A stretch of DNA of 64,000 nucleotides from SOKP01 sp048887165 (lineage in GTDB: Archaea; Asgardarchaeota; Lokiarchaeia; Sigyniarchaeales; SOKP01), in contig JBHLJZ010000002.1 in the NCBI GenBank assembly GCA_048887165.1, positions 71,297 to 135,296 of the forward strand, in the 5' to 3' direction. Position 1 is the stretch's first letter. The number at the start of each line of letters is the position of its first letter. The notes under the pieces are model-generated. The model was given only the letters and a program-made list of their open reading frames with translations. It searched no databases and was not told the DNA's origin. The translations under genes were made by a program, and so were the position numbers. Below, piece after piece: positions 16,158 through 26,110 of the stretch.

Positions 16158-17600
16158 TCATAAGTTCGAAATAACAAATTTGACCAGCTTTGCTGTCACT
16201 TCACAGTATATTCTTGCTAAAGAATCACTTTTTGCTTCACTTATAATTCGAATGATAGGTTCTGTATTTGAAGGATGTATCAGAACGAACCATTCATGAT
16301 TTTTCCCAAATCTTAAATCTTTACCAATTTGCTCAACTTCTTCTCCTTCATTATTTAATTCCTTTTTAGTTTGGTCAATTATTATATCAATATCTCTATT
16401 ATTTAAACTAATTTTCTCTCGATATGAGTAAAATTTAGGTAATGTTGAAACTAATTTTGAAATTTTCTCTCCTTTTGATACTATAATTTCTATAATTTTT
16501 GCTGCAGCAAAAATACCATCTCTTGTGTTATTAAATTTTGGAAACATAACTCCACCACAAGAACCTTCTCCTCCAAATATTAAAACATCATTATACTTTT
16601 TTCTTTTATTAGCGATTAACTGCTGTATCTGTTCAATTAAGAATTTTTCTCCTATGGGAGTTCTAATTATTTGAGCATTGTATTTTTCAGCAAGAACCTC
16701 AAACATCAATGAAGACGCTAAATTTGTTATAAATATAATCTCTTTAGATTTGTTATAGTGTTGATTCATAATATAATCAGTTATAAGTCCTAAAGAAATA
16801 TCTTCAGGATAACATACACCATTTTCTCCTATCATTGCAAGCCTATCAGCATCACTATCATGAGCAAATCCTATATCATATTTACCCTGCCAAACTTCCA
16901 TAATTAAATCTTTTAAATTCTTTTCTACTGGTTCTATTTCACGAGGAAAAGTATTATTTATGTATAAATCTGAGTTAATTTCTTTAACTTTACATCCTAG
17001 TCCTCGTAATATTTGAGGTGTAACTAGTTTTCCTGTTCCTGCGCCTGTATCAACAACTACTCTTAGATCATTATCTTCTTTAATCTTATTCACCTCAATA
17101 TTATTATAGAGTGTTTGGATATAATTTGGAATAGGATTAATATTTTTGATTAATTTATAAGATGCTTTTTTTTTTAAAGAATGAGATTTTAAATTAATTT
17201 TATCAACCAAGTTAAAAATTCTTTCTAAATCATCATTATTTAAATAATTCCCCTTAGAAATAATTTTTAATCCATTCCATTCTTGCGGATTATGAGAACC
17301 AGTGATTATAATTCCCACAGGTATATTTAGATTGTGCTTAGAGTGAATTATGACAGGTGTAGGACAAATACTAACATTTATTATTTCAAAACCTGTAGAT
17401 AATAGGCCCTCAATAATGCCTTTTTCTATAACTTCACTGCTTGGTCTAGTGTCTCTGCCAATAATTGCTATTTTATCATCTTCATTCAACCATAAACTAA
17501 ATGCAATCGCAATTTTTTTTGAAATTTCAAAATTTAGATCTTTACCAGCAATACCTCGAATCCCACTGAAAGAAAAAATTAATCTATCTTTACCAAGCAT
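16158..17600 (-). CDS. Phosphohexomutase (phosphomannomutase/phosphoglucosamine mutase family)
   Basis: A 480-residue alpha-D-phosphohexomutase. The phosphoserine loop is TGSHNPQEWNGLKI (Ser at about 102), the magnesium loop is DSDADRLAM (about 249-257), and the sugar-specificity loop is GGEGSCGGVMFP (about 344-355). A C-terminal phosphate-binding domain ends with HPSNTEPIIRII. These enzymes interconvert hexose 1- and 6-phosphates, feeding sugar nucleotides for glycans. The GEGS-type loop alone cannot decide between glucosamine, mannose and glucose. It starts at ATG 17600, 21 nt after the ROK kinase gene on the same strand, so phosphorylation and isomerisation of a sugar are probably co-expressed. 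Confidence 0.9.
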   Translation of the reverse strand: MLGKDRLIFSFSGIRGIAGKDLNFEISKKIAIAFSLWLNEDDKIAIIGRDTRPSSEVIEKGIIEGLLSTGFEIINVSICPTPVIIHSKHNLNIPVGIIITGSHNPQEWNGLKIISKGNYLNNDDLERIFNLVDKINLKSHSLKKKASYKLIKNINPIPNYIQTLYNNIEVNKIKEDNDLRVVVDTGAGTGKLVTPQILRGLGCKVKEINSDLYINNTFPREIEPVEKNLKDLIMEVWQGKYDIGFAHDSDADRLAMIGENGVCYPEDISLGLITDYIMNQHYNKSKEIIFITNLASSLMFEVLAEKYNAQIIRTPIGEKFLIEQIQQLIANKRKKYNDVLIFGGEGSCGGVMFPKFNNTRDGIFAAAKIIEIIVSKGEKISKLVSTLPKFYSYREKISLNNRDIDIIIDQTKKELNNEGEEVEQIGKDLRFGKNHEWFVLIHPSNTEPIIRIISEAKSDSLARIYCEVTAKLVKFVISNL

Positions 17601-17621
17601 TTTGAAAAAATGATATTCAAT

Positions 17622-18623
17622 TTAAGGAATGATTGGATTCTTCTCTAACTTATACTTCACTAAAACTAAAGCTCCTCTCAAGCCAATATCTTCTCTATAG
17701 TTAGTTTTTTTTATTTTAGGAGGGTGATTTACTGTAAAACGGATTGGATCTTGAGTTAAATCATGAATAATAGGTTGTAAAATTAAATTATGATCTTTCA
17801 TCATAGCTCCCCCAAAATAGATCGTAGAACAATCATAGAAATTATTCACCAACCCGATTCCTATTTTGGTATAATGTAAACACATATCTACTATGCTTTT
17901 TGAGAATTTATCTCCACCTTTTGCTGCTTGAAATATTTCCTTTGCAGTTATTTTTGAAATATCATTATCTACAAGAAGCATTAAAATCTTTGAGTTTAAA
18001 TTAGTTGTTTTTAATGCTTCTAGAGCCCTATTTTTAATCCCAGTACCTGAACTATATACCTCCCAACAACCGTATGCACCACAATTGCATTGAAAGGCAC
18101 TCATATGATCTACTATACCATGTCCTATCTCAGCCGCATTTCCATCTTTTCCAAGTAATAAATGACCATTGCATATTACTCCACCTCCAATACCTGTTGA
18201 CATCGTTATATAGACTAAATTATCCTTTTCATCCTCTTTTGCTTCAAAATAATGAACTCCAAGTACTGAGGCGTTTCCATCATTCATAATATATATTGGA
18301 ATGTCTGGAAATCGTTCTTGAATTGGTTCTTTTAGAGGAATTACTTTGAATCCTAAATTCGCATTGTTAAAAACCTCTCCCTTATCCATATCTAAAGGCC
18401 CAGCAGAAGTTAATCCAATTCCTAATAGCTGTTCTTCTTCAATATTGTTTTCAATCATTAACTCAGAAATTAATACAATTACTGCAGTGCTAATCGAATA
18501 TTCGTTCTCTTTTAAGGTTTTTGTAGCTTTAATCTTCATATTTTCTTCATTTAAATCTAATGTGCATAAAGCAGCACGAATCCAGGTCCCACCAATATCT
18601 ATTCCTACTATATATTTCTCCAT
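17622..18623 (-). CDS. ROK-family sugar kinase
   Basis: A 333-residue ROK kinase. The N-terminal phosphate motif is GIDIGGTWIRAAL (7-19), the catalytic Asp lies in the NDGNASVLG region (about 114), GIGGGVICNGHLL follows at about 147, and the ROK zinc motif is CNCGAYGCWE (about 181-190). The family phosphorylates glucose, N-acetylglucosamine, N-acetylmannosamine or similar sugars; the substrate is not decided by these motifs. It starts at ATG 18623, 46 nt after the end of the radical SAM gene, and is followed at 21 nt by the phosphohexomutase, suggesting a sugar-activation operon. Confidence 0.88.
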   Translation of the reverse strand: MEKYIVGIDIGGTWIRAALCTLDLNEENMKIKATKTLKENEYSISTAVIVLISELMIENNIEEEQLLGIGLTSAGPLDMDKGEVFNNANLGFKVIPLKEPIQERFPDIPIYIMNDGNASVLGVHYFEAKEDEKDNLVYITMSTGIGGGVICNGHLLLGKDGNAAEIGHGIVDHMSAFQCNCGAYGCWEVYSSGTGIKNRALEALKTTNLNSKILMLLVDNDISKITAKEIFQAAKGGDKFSKSIVDMCLHYTKIGIGLVNNFYDCSTIYFGGAMMKDHNLILQPIIHDLTQDPIRFTVNHPPKIKKTNYREDIGLRGALVLVKYKLEKNPIIP

Positions 18624-18669
18624 AGAAATTCACCATGAGAAAATAATTTTAAATAATTTAACCCAACAT

Positions 18670-19458
18670 TTAATAATAATTTATTTCCATTAAATCATTA
18701 TCAATAATTTCTTTAAAGATTTTAACTATCCATTTCTTTCTCTCCTCATCAATACTAAACACAAAATACTCTGCTGGTATTCTAGCAACAGAATATAGCT
18801 GTACTATATCCGGATTTATCCGCTTTATTGCATGAGCTAACTTAACAATATTTTCATTATTGTTATTTGATAATAAATCTTTTCTATAAGAATTATAAAT
18901 TAGACATTGAATTGCTAATTTTTTTTCTTGCATTTCTGCCCTTAATTTAATTAGAGAGTGAATAATGGCATTAATACTTGGAGATCTTGGATTTGGACGA
19001 TTTGTCCTTTTATAATCTTCTTCGGTTGCTGCATCTAATTTCGCAAGTACTAAATCAAATTGCTTTACTCTTTCTCTGATTTCATTTAGGTTTAAGGTAG
19101 TACAATTTGTAAATAAAGTTATTATAGGTTGCTTATTTTTCCACTCAAATTCGTCTCTAACATTTAAAACGATATTATGAAAATCAGGTAAATTTGTATT
19201 CAAAGTTGGCTCGCCATTATAGCCAAATGTTATAGAAGCCAAGTGAGGAAAGTGCTTCAAAATATCCTTCAATTCTTTTCTAAAATTATGTGAAGGAGGA
19301 AAACTTATCATTTTATCTGGTGAAACATGCTGAATAGTAGGTCCTATTTCACAATATACGCAATTAAAGGAACAAATTTTTTCCCTAGGTAGAATATCTA
19401 CCCCTAATGACAGACCTAAACGTCTCGATTGAAATGGTCCGTAAGTATATTGGCGCAT
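18670..19458 (-). CDS. Radical SAM protein (COG0731-like)
   Basis: A 262-residue radical SAM protein. The cluster motif is CSFNCVYC (C29, C33, C36), following the family-typical N-terminus YGPFQSRRLGLSLGVDIL. A GEPTLN motif comes later, near residue 80. This N-terminal signature is shared by a widespread group of small radical SAM proteins of undetermined activity. There is no second iron-sulfur cluster. The start is ATG 19458. It is followed by the ROK kinase and mutase on the same strand, but a direct link to sugar metabolism is only positional. Confidence 0.8.
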   Translation of the reverse strand: MRQYTYGPFQSRRLGLSLGVDILPREKICSFNCVYCEIGPTIQHVSPDKMISFPPSHNFRKELKDILKHFPHLASITFGYNGEPTLNTNLPDFHNIVLNVRDEFEWKNKQPIITLFTNCTTLNLNEIRERVKQFDLVLAKLDAATEEDYKRTNRPNPRSPSINAIIHSLIKLRAEMQEKKLAIQCLIYNSYRKDLLSNNNNENIVKLAHAIKRINPDIVQLYSVARIPAEYFVFSIDEERKKWIVKIFKEIIDNDLMEINYY

Positions 19459-19571
19459 TTTTATTATAAAAAAATTAATAATTTAAAATTGATATCTTTC
19501 CATTTTCTACAATAATAAAAATGCAAGATAAGAAAAAAGTATTCTTTTTAATATAAATGATAGTTTTAATA

Positions 19572-20387
19572 TTAGATATTAATCTCGGCATTCTTTTTCA
19601 CAAAAATAGGCCAAATTACGACAATTAATATCGCGAGAATTAATATTAAAATCGAGGGTTGTATTGAGGTTTGAAATAATGAAGTTGGGGCATTTCCTAA
19701 CGCATGAACAAACATAACAAAAAAAAGGTTGCGAGTCCTTAAGTAGAATAATCCAAAAATTATTCCATTTAGAAATACACTAAAGATTAAATCAAAGAAG
19801 ACTGATTCTGTCCATCCCTGAATATACACCTTCCATGGAAGATGAATTAAAGTAAAAAATATCTGTGAAAAAAATAAAGCAAGAATAATTCGTAAGCTTT
19901 TACTGCGTATAGGCTTCTCGAACATTATATTAAATTGAATTAATAAGAAACCTCTAAATCCAGTTTCTTCAAATAATGCAATTCCAAAAACCATCGCTAT
20001 TAGTAATCCTATTAACACAGAGCTTTCAGTATTCCATAAAGGGTCTATAACTAGCATTCCAAATCTTACATATCCGATTATTCCTTCAATTATTTGAACA
20101 GATATCCAAATAACAATCCCAATTACAATAGCCAATGGTAGATCCTTACCCTTTAAACCTAAATCTTCTAAGTTCATTTTTCCATATAAAATTAGAATTC
20201 CTATAATTGATGTAGCAAATAATAATAACCCTAATATAAGCGATCTATTGATTAACCCTATGGTACTCAATTCAATTGACTGGATGATCCCAGTTTGATA
20301 CAAAAGTATAAATAAAAGTATGATAATAAAACTCATAATAAGGAATAATAGTATGGTCATTCTGCTCGATTGTTTTGAAATAATCAA
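19572..20387 (-). CDS. CPBP (Abi/CAAX-like) intramembrane metalloprotease
   Basis: A 271-residue protein with about eight membrane segments. It carries the CPBP family motifs: FEETGFRG (EExxxR, near residue 140), FTLIHLPW (FxxxH, near 178), and a C-terminal NGIIFGLFYLRT followed by FVHALGN (second His). These are the catalytic glutamates and histidines of Rce1-like prenyl-protease relatives. In prokaryotes the natural substrates are mostly unknown, with roles in bacteriocin immunity or peptide maturation. The open frame begins at TTG 20387; ATG 20360, nine codons later, is an equally reasonable start. It is an isolated gene. The 206 nt upstream hold nothing I can identify. Confidence 0.82.
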   Translation of the reverse strand: MIISKQSSRMTILLFLIMSFIIILLFILLYQTGIIQSIELSTIGLINRSLILGLLLFATSIIGILILYGKMNLEDLGLKGKDLPLAIVIGIVIWISVQIIEGIIGYVRFGMLVIDPLWNTESSVLIGLLIAMVFGIALFEETGFRGFLLIQFNIMFEKPIRSKSLRIILALFFSQIFFTLIHLPWKVYIQGWTESVFFDLIFSVFLNGIIFGLFYLRTRNLFFVMFVHALGNAPTSLFQTSIQPSILILILAILIVVIWPIFVKKNAEINI

Positions 20388-20593
20388 TTAAAATCAGCCT
20401 TCAATTTCGTTTCTATAACAGTATCTCTAATTTCGCAATACTATAGTGTACTTTAATTTCAATTGAAGATGCATTTTCTTATAAATTTTATGATTTTTGA
20501 ATTTTTGGGAAAATATATGCTCAAATTTTAATCTAAACGGGCATTATAAACAGTGTAATAGCCCATCCTAAGCTCAATCAAAGCATTTCTTTT

Positions 20594-21280
20594 TTATAAT
20601 TGGTTTTTTAGGTAATTTTCTACAGTTTTATTAAATTCTGCTGATTTTTCTAACATTACCATATGACCGGCATCTTTAATTATTCTTAGTTCAGAATTTT
20701 TAATTTTATCTTTGAAAAATTGCGAGTATTTTACTGGAGTGAGTTTATCTGCGTTTCCACATATAATCAAACATGGAATCTTAATAGTCTGTGTTTTATC
20801 CATAGTATCAAAATTATCACAAATTTTAAAGTCATTATATACTGTCATATTATGCATTTGAGATGCTTTGTTTACGACTTTTTGTATGATCTCTTCAGGA
20901 GTTTTTCTGTAGAAAGCTAGCGCAGGCATCGAATCCAAAAATTCTAGATAATTATTTTTTAAAGTATCAAGAATGAATGGATCAACCCTTAACTTCGCAC
21001 CAGTGCCTACTAATATTAAAGCATTAACATCATTAGGATAATTAAAATAAAAAGATTGAACAATAGCACCTCCTAATGAATGACCACAAATTATTACTTT
21101 TTTATAACTTTGAGAATCAATAAATTTTTTAACAACATCAACATACAAATCAAGGGAAACTTCTTCAAAGGAATCGGATTTATCATGAGAAGGTAAATCT
21201 AAGGCAATAATATTGTAATTCACTTTAAGATTAAATTGATTTTCCCAGATAATTGAACTACCACCAGAACCATGAATCAA
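20594..21280 (-). CDS. Alpha/beta hydrolase, annotated N-terminus probably incomplete
   Basis: An alpha/beta-hydrolase-fold enzyme. The oxyanion HGSGG motif is near the start, the nucleophile elbow is GHSLGGA, the acid lies in CGNADKLTP and the catalytic His in AGHMVMLE, so the triad is complete. The substrate is unknown (family members are esterases, lipases and C-C hydrolases). Only TTG 21280 is a recognised in-frame start, but it would remove the first strands of the fold. The same frame upstream to 21355 still reads as a perfect hydrolase N-terminus (PYLNYSGKQIFYQKKENES), preceded by ATC rather than ATG and closed by a stop a few codons further up. A mutated start, a rare start codon, or an error in the GGGG run at 21350-21353 are possible. 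Confidence 0.75.
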   Translation of the reverse strand: MIHGSGGSSIIWENQFNLKVNYNIIALDLPSHDKSDSFEEVSLDLYVDVVKKFIDSQSYKKVIICGHSLGGAIVQSFYFNYPNDVNALILVGTGAKLRVDPFILDTLKNNYLEFLDSMPALAFYRKTPEEIIQKVVNKASQMHNMTVYNDFKICDNFDTMDKTQTIKIPCLIICGNADKLTPVKYSQFFKDKIKNSELRIIKDAGHMVMLEKSAEFNKTVENYLKNQL

Positions 21281-21465
21281 AATAATTACATCATTACTTT
21301 CATTTTCCTTTTTCTGGTAGAAAATTTGTTTTCCAGAATAGTTAAGATAGGGGATAATTAAGCACCAGAATCATGAAATGATATTAGTTAATTAAAATAA
21401 TGAGTCTATTTTAGATTTTTCATTTAAAGATAAAAATAAAATTAGGCTATTAAAAGAACCTATAA

Positions 21466-22266
21466 TTAAGTTACTTCCATCTTGTTAAACGATCGTGCTC
21501 CAATCGTTATTAGCAACATTCCAAAACCAACTATTACTAAAAGGTCAATCCAAAAAGGTATATATGATACTCCTAATAATACAAATCGAAACAAATCGAC
21601 ACTGTATGTGAATGGATTACAAAGCATAGCTATTTGCATAAAATATGGGACAGAATTAAAAGCAAAAAGCGCACCAGAAATCCAAAACATTGGCATAATA
21701 ATAAAAGTTTGAATTAACCCGAAACTCTGGAAATCCCTCAAACGAGTACTGATTGTTAATCCCATACCAACAATCCCTATACTTGCTAATAAAGCTACCG
21801 GTAAAATCAATATTACACGCCAGATTAAACTAAGATCATATCCAAAATATCCAACAATGATGCTCAAAATGATCATTATCATTACTTGCAATAGTGTCTG
21901 TAAAGCTATACCCAATGTTCTTCCAACCATCAATGTATTACGACTAACTGGAGCAACTATCAACTCTTTCATGAATCCAAACATTTTATCCCGCATTAAC
22001 CCCATACCACCAAAAACGCCTGTAAATAAAATAACTATAGCTGCAATCCCAGAAGCTGTGAATGCTCTTGAATCAATAGGTACTCCATCAATAGTTATGC
22101 TCAAGCTTGAAAAACCTGCACCAAATACGAATAGAAAAAGTAAACCCTGTGCTAATGAAGATATAACTCTCGATTTACTTCTCCAAAATCCTATTAGTTC
22201 TCTTTTAGCGAGGATCCAAATTGCACTATAATTCATCTTTGATTTTACTAAATTTAAATCAGACAT
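21466..22266 (-). CDS. ABC-2 type transporter permease
   Basis: A 266-residue membrane subunit of the ABC-2 family with six predicted helices. The family signature is spread over SGIAAIVILFTGVFGGMG, the VGRTLGIALQTLLQ helix and FIIMPMFWISGALFAFNSVP. Together with the ATPase immediately upstream (6 nt between the genes) it forms a DrrAB-like exporter. Such systems export drugs, lipids or glycans; the cargo is not evident. The start is ATG 22266. It is the second gene of the two-gene operon. Confidence 0.9.
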   Translation of the reverse strand: MSDLNLVKSKMNYSAIWILAKRELIGFWRSKSRVISSLAQGLLFLFVFGAGFSSLSITIDGVPIDSRAFTASGIAAIVILFTGVFGGMGLMRDKMFGFMKELIVAPVSRNTLMVGRTLGIALQTLLQVMIMIILSIIVGYFGYDLSLIWRVILILPVALLASIGIVGMGLTISTRLRDFQSFGLIQTFIIMPMFWISGALFAFNSVPYFMQIAMLCNPFTYSVDLFRFVLLGVSYIPFWIDLLVIVGFGMLLITIGARSFNKMEVT

Positions 22267-22272
22267 TTCATA

Positions 22273-23607
22273 TCACTTCCTTAATTGCCTCATTTGAATC
22301 AAATTTTTAATTCCTTTAACACGATCTGAACTTTCTTCTCTTATTGCACTTCCTACATAATGAAGGAATACATCCTCTAAGGTGGGTTGATGCATATTTA
22401 CATTTTTTATCTTTAGATTGTTCTCATTAATCTTTTGGATTATTAGAGGAAGTTGTTTTCCTCCACTTTCACATGAAATCGATAATTTTGGTTCAAAATC
22501 TTTTTCTATATCTTCGTATTCTCCTCTTTTTATTTTAATTATCTCATTCTTTATTTCTTCAGGTACTTCCTCTAAAAGGGTATCATCAAACATGTTCGCG
22601 ATCCTTTTTTTTGCTTCCAACGGAGCATTTAGAAACATCTGCGATGCCATCGGAAATTTCTTCCACGCATCAATTAATTTCTTTGGGCTTGACATTATAT
22701 CACGAATTCTTGCTTGTATCATTGCAGGATCGATATTGGACATGTTTTTAGGTAAATTCATTTCCATTGGCATTATATCTTGTTGTCCTTTTAGATTTCC
22801 AAATGAGATGTTTTTTACTCCAATGATATCTCTTATTTGACTTATAATCTGAGGTAAGGTAATCCTATTTTCAACATTTTCAAGTTGAATATCTATAACA
22901 TCCCCAGATAATTGCTTTTTAAGATTTTGAGAGGTGTCTAAGGCGATAATTTTTCCGTGATCCATAATACAGATTCTATCTGCAAGAAAATCAGCTTCTT
23001 CCATGTAATGAGTAGTAATTAAGATTGTTATTTTTAGATCACCTTCATTTAATTCCTTTATCTTATCCCAGATTTTTCTCCTTGTCTGTGGATCTAGTCC
23101 TAATGTAGGTTCATCTAAAAATAGAACTGTAGGCTCGTGAATTAAACCTCGAGCAATCTCAAGCCTCCTCTTCATACCACCTGAATAATTCTTCACAAAC
23201 ATATCAGCCTTATCTTCAAGGTCTACTAAATTTAAGACTTCTTTTATTTTTGCTTGCCTTTCTTTTTTCGGCATCCCATATAATATTGCATGTAATTCCA
23301 AATTTTCCCATCCTTTCATTTCACTGTCTAAGGAGGGTTCTTGAAAAACAATTCCTATACTTTTTCTAACTTTATCAGGCTCCTTTTTTACATCATAATA
23401 ATTGACACTTGCTTCCCCCTCTGTTGCATTCAATAAAGTTGCCAGTACACTGATAGTTGTGGTTTTACCAGCTCCATTAGGGCCTAATAACGCAAAAATT
23501 TCTCCTTTTTTGATGTCAAAACTTATATTATCAACAGCTAAGACATTACCATCTTCATAAATCTTAGTCAAATTTTGTACTTCAATTACATTATTATTTT
23601 CTGTCAT
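22273..23607 (-). CDS. ABC transporter ATP-binding protein with inserted helical segment
   Basis: An ATPase subunit of 444 residues. Walker A is GPNGAGKT (42-49), the Q-loop is in GIVFQEPSLD (85-94), the signature is YSGGMKRRLEIARG (141-154), Walker B is VLFLDEP (161-167) and the H-switch is ITTHYMEEADF (197-207). After the core comes the DrrA-type C-terminal domain. Its final motif, MHQPTLEDVFLHYVG, is at 405-419. Between about 272 and 372 there is an extra helical region with no match in usual DrrA proteins, which run to about 310-340 residues. It partners the ABC-2 permease downstream. An exporter is certain; the substrate is unknown. Confidence 0.92.
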   Translation of the reverse strand: MTENNNVIEVQNLTKIYEDGNVLAVDNISFDIKKGEIFALLGPNGAGKTTTISVLATLLNATEGEASVNYYDVKKEPDKVRKSIGIVFQEPSLDSEMKGWENLELHAILYGMPKKERQAKIKEVLNLVDLEDKADMFVKNYSGGMKRRLEIARGLIHEPTVLFLDEPTLGLDPQTRRKIWDKIKELNEGDLKITILITTHYMEEADFLADRICIMDHGKIIALDTSQNLKKQLSGDVIDIQLENVENRITLPQIISQIRDIIGVKNISFGNLKGQQDIMPMEMNLPKNMSNIDPAMIQARIRDIMSSPKKLIDAWKKFPMASQMFLNAPLEAKKRIANMFDDTLLEEVPEEIKNEIIKIKRGEYEDIEKDFEPKLSISCESGGKQLPLIIQKINENNLKIKNVNMHQPTLEDVFLHYVGSAIREESSDRVKGIKNLIQMRQLRK

Positions 23608-23765
23608 TTTACTACAAATTGAAATTATCTATTTCAAAAATATTTTTTTATTTTATTTTAAAAAAACGAACCTTTTATACTTCTTGCATTTTATTTATTG
23701 ACTTAATAGGGATTAAATCATATAAACCACTAATTAAAAAAATAACATTAAACAGAAGGAAAAAA

Positions 23766-25097
23766 ATGACTAATGTTTATATTGAAGATACAGATCAAGG
23801 GATTAAACCAGCTGTAAATAAAATTTTTGCTCATCTTGAAAAGGATGGACAACCTATTCTCAAAAAATCAAAAGAAGTTTATATTAAAGTTAATGGAATT
23901 GATTTTAGAAAGCATTCTTACACATCTCCAGAAGTTTTAAGAGCAGTTATCGAGTATCTAAACGAAAAGGGAGCAACAATCTCCGTAATGGAGAATTCTA
24001 CTCAGGGGAATATAACTAGAATTGTCTTTACTATTGTTGGTTATAAAAAGATTTGTGAAGATTTAGGAGCAAAAGTTATATATTTAGATGAGGAAGAATA
24101 TGAAACTTTCGAGTTCAAGGGAAAAGCTTCAATAGAAGATGATCCTAACGGGTATAATCTAAAAAACTTCAGTTTACCTACTACCGTTGTTAAAATTATG
24201 CAGAATAGAGACTCTTTAACCTACATGAATATACCAAAATTAAAGACTCATTCTATGGCCCGAGTTACGCTTGGAATTAAAAATCAATGGGGATTTCCCC
24301 AACATATAGATCGGGGTAAAGATCACAATTATAATTTGCATTCAAAATTAGTAGATCTGTATGAATTGATTAAACCTGATTTTACAATTATAGATGGAAC
24401 CGAAGGCACAATTCACGGACATTATCCCCCTACAGTTTGGGAAGATAAATTAGTAATTCCATTTAATATTTTAATAGGAGGGAAAGATACTTTATCTGTT
24501 GATGTGGTTGGAGCAAGAATTTTTGGATTAACAATTGATCAAGTTCCACACTTAAAAATAGCGTATGAAAGAAGTTTAGGTGAAGGAGATCTCAGTAAAA
24601 TTAATATCATAGGAAAGAATATTGAAGAATTTAAACAGAAATATCAATGGGATTTATTACAAGAATTCCCTGAAAATGTTAAAATTATAAGAGGAAAAGA
24701 TTTATTATGTACAGAAGGATGCCAGGACAATCCATTAATTTTCCTTCAAATACTTGCATATGATTATCCCAATAAGTTCAAAGGAGGGTGGTTCTTGATA
24801 ATGGGTAAAGGTCATGACGAAAATCTTATAGATACATTGAAAAGTGAAGGGTACACTAAAGGGCTTGTTGCCGGTTATTGTGCTATAAATGAAGTAGGTG
24901 AAAAACTTAGAGAAGCTTTTGGTAAAAAGAAAGTATTTTTTTCAGGAGATTGCAATAACCTTGCGGAAACTATTAAAGCACAACTTAAATTAGCAGGTAT
25001 AAGTGTTTTTGACTTAGTCCCGCTATCTAATGAAGAAATTATGTCTCTTATTGATGAAGCTCAAAAAAATGGTAGTACAGCTTTGATACCATTATAA
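23766..25097 (+). CDS. DUF362 domain protein
   Basis: A 443-residue protein whose N-terminal two thirds match DUF362. Features are YIKVNGIDF, the segment TYMNIPKLKTHSMARVTLGI, IKNQWGF and FTIIDGTEGTIHG, then FNILIGGKDTLSVDVVG. Family members are often fused to ferredoxin domains, but no 4Fe-4S motif is present here. The C-terminal 130 residues have scattered cysteines (CTEGCQDN) and resemble no domain I can name. The open frame reaches back to 23619, but the first 49 codons are low-complexity and unlike the family. ATG 23766 is preceded by AGAAGGAAAA, a plausible ribosome binding site, so it is taken as the start. Function unknown. Confidence 0.82.
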   Translation: MTNVYIEDTDQGIKPAVNKIFAHLEKDGQPILKKSKEVYIKVNGIDFRKHSYTSPEVLRAVIEYLNEKGATISVMENSTQGNITRIVFTIVGYKKICEDLGAKVIYLDEEEYETFEFKGKASIEDDPNGYNLKNFSLPTTVVKIMQNRDSLTYMNIPKLKTHSMARVTLGIKNQWGFPQHIDRGKDHNYNLHSKLVDLYELIKPDFTIIDGTEGTIHGHYPPTVWEDKLVIPFNILIGGKDTLSVDVVGARIFGLTIDQVPHLKIAYERSLGEGDLSKINIIGKNIEEFKQKYQWDLLQEFPENVKIIRGKDLLCTEGCQDNPLIFLQILAYDYPNKFKGGWFLIMGKGHDENLIDTLKSEGYTKGLVAGYCAINEVGEKLREAFGKKKVFFSGDCNNLAETIKAQLKLAGISVFDLVPLSNEEIMSLIDEAQKNGSTALIPL

Positions 25098-25192
25098 TTT
25101 AACCTTAGCTATTTGGGCTCTTTTACTTAATTCTCACATTTTTGTATAAAAAAATAAAGGGCTATTAATAAGATGATTCAATAGAATAAATA

Positions 25193-25936
25193 ATGGCACT
25201 TGGATCAAGATATTCTGAAATAAAGGCTTTCTTATCCATACCTGATGATCAGTTTAAACTTCAGCAAATGATCAATACTTTCTTTGAATCTGATGATTTC
25301 AAAATAGAAATTGTAGGTAAGATCATAAATTTTATCAACTTTTTTTCAATGTTTAAGGATGTTCAACCTTTCATGCTTTCAGTCTACAGATGTATAATTA
25401 GTACTTTAGATCTTAAAATAGAATCTATAAACGACTTTTATGAGCTTTTAATAAAGAATTCAATTATGTACTTTGTTCAAGATTATATAAATTATGCTCA
25501 AATAAGTCAAAAGCGACAAGTTTTAAAATTATTATCAGATTCTTTGGATAAGCTTCAAATTCAACCACTTATTATCAATTTGGGATTATTATTGAAACCT
25601 ATGTATCAAGATAATGAATACCTAAGTAAATTGAAAGATCTTGAAGAATTTGAAGTTTCATATAATTCTAATAATGAAATCCAAATACGAATTAAGAGAT
25701 CCATAGATAATTGGTTGAAGAATCGAGAAATAGATTTAGATAATCAAGATTCAATAAAGAATTTATTAAGATTAGAATTTGAACGGCTAGCGAATAAATT
25801 TAATTTATCAAAAAAATCAGAAGTATATAAACAATTATTTGGTGAAGTGATTGAAATGCTTAACATGAGACTTACGGTCATAAGTCTAACTGAATCATTT
25901 CCAGAAGAATCTTTTGAACCAATTTCCATCAGATAA
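25193..25936 (+). CDS. Uncharacterised helical protein
   Basis: A 247-residue, probably cytoplasmic all-helical protein without a recognisable family. No signal peptide, membrane segment, metal motif or catalytic signature is seen. Residues 1-140 look like a bundle of amphipathic helices with aromatic residues; the rest is more charged. It starts at ATG 25193, 95 nt after the DUF362 gene, and precedes the 35-residue-repeat protein on the same strand by 174 nt. It belongs to a run of unknown genes (25.2-29.4 kb). Confidence 0.6.
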   Translation: MALGSRYSEIKAFLSIPDDQFKLQQMINTFFESDDFKIEIVGKIINFINFFSMFKDVQPFMLSVYRCIISTLDLKIESINDFYELLIKNSIMYFVQDYINYAQISQKRQVLKLLSDSLDKLQIQPLIINLGLLLKPMYQDNEYLSKLKDLEEFEVSYNSNNEIQIRIKRSIDNWLKNREIDLDNQDSIKNLLRLEFERLANKFNLSKKSEVYKQLFGEVIEMLNMRLTVISLTESFPEESFEPISIR

Positions 25937-26110
25937 AGAATAATTTCTCTATAACAGCTCTAATAAAAATTAGCGAATTTATTTGTTTTAAAACTAAAAT
26001 AAACTGTTTTAAAATTAAATTCTATTAATTCTTGGATAGGTAAATTATTAAATACAAATTTTGATATTATATTTAGAATAAATCATTTCGTTTCTCTTAA
26101 AGTGAGGAAA

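Noticed and set aside
23619..23765. 49-codon N-terminal extension of the DUF362 protein
   Set aside because: Low-complexity sequence without family similarity; ATG 23766 has a plausible ribosome binding site and matches the family start.
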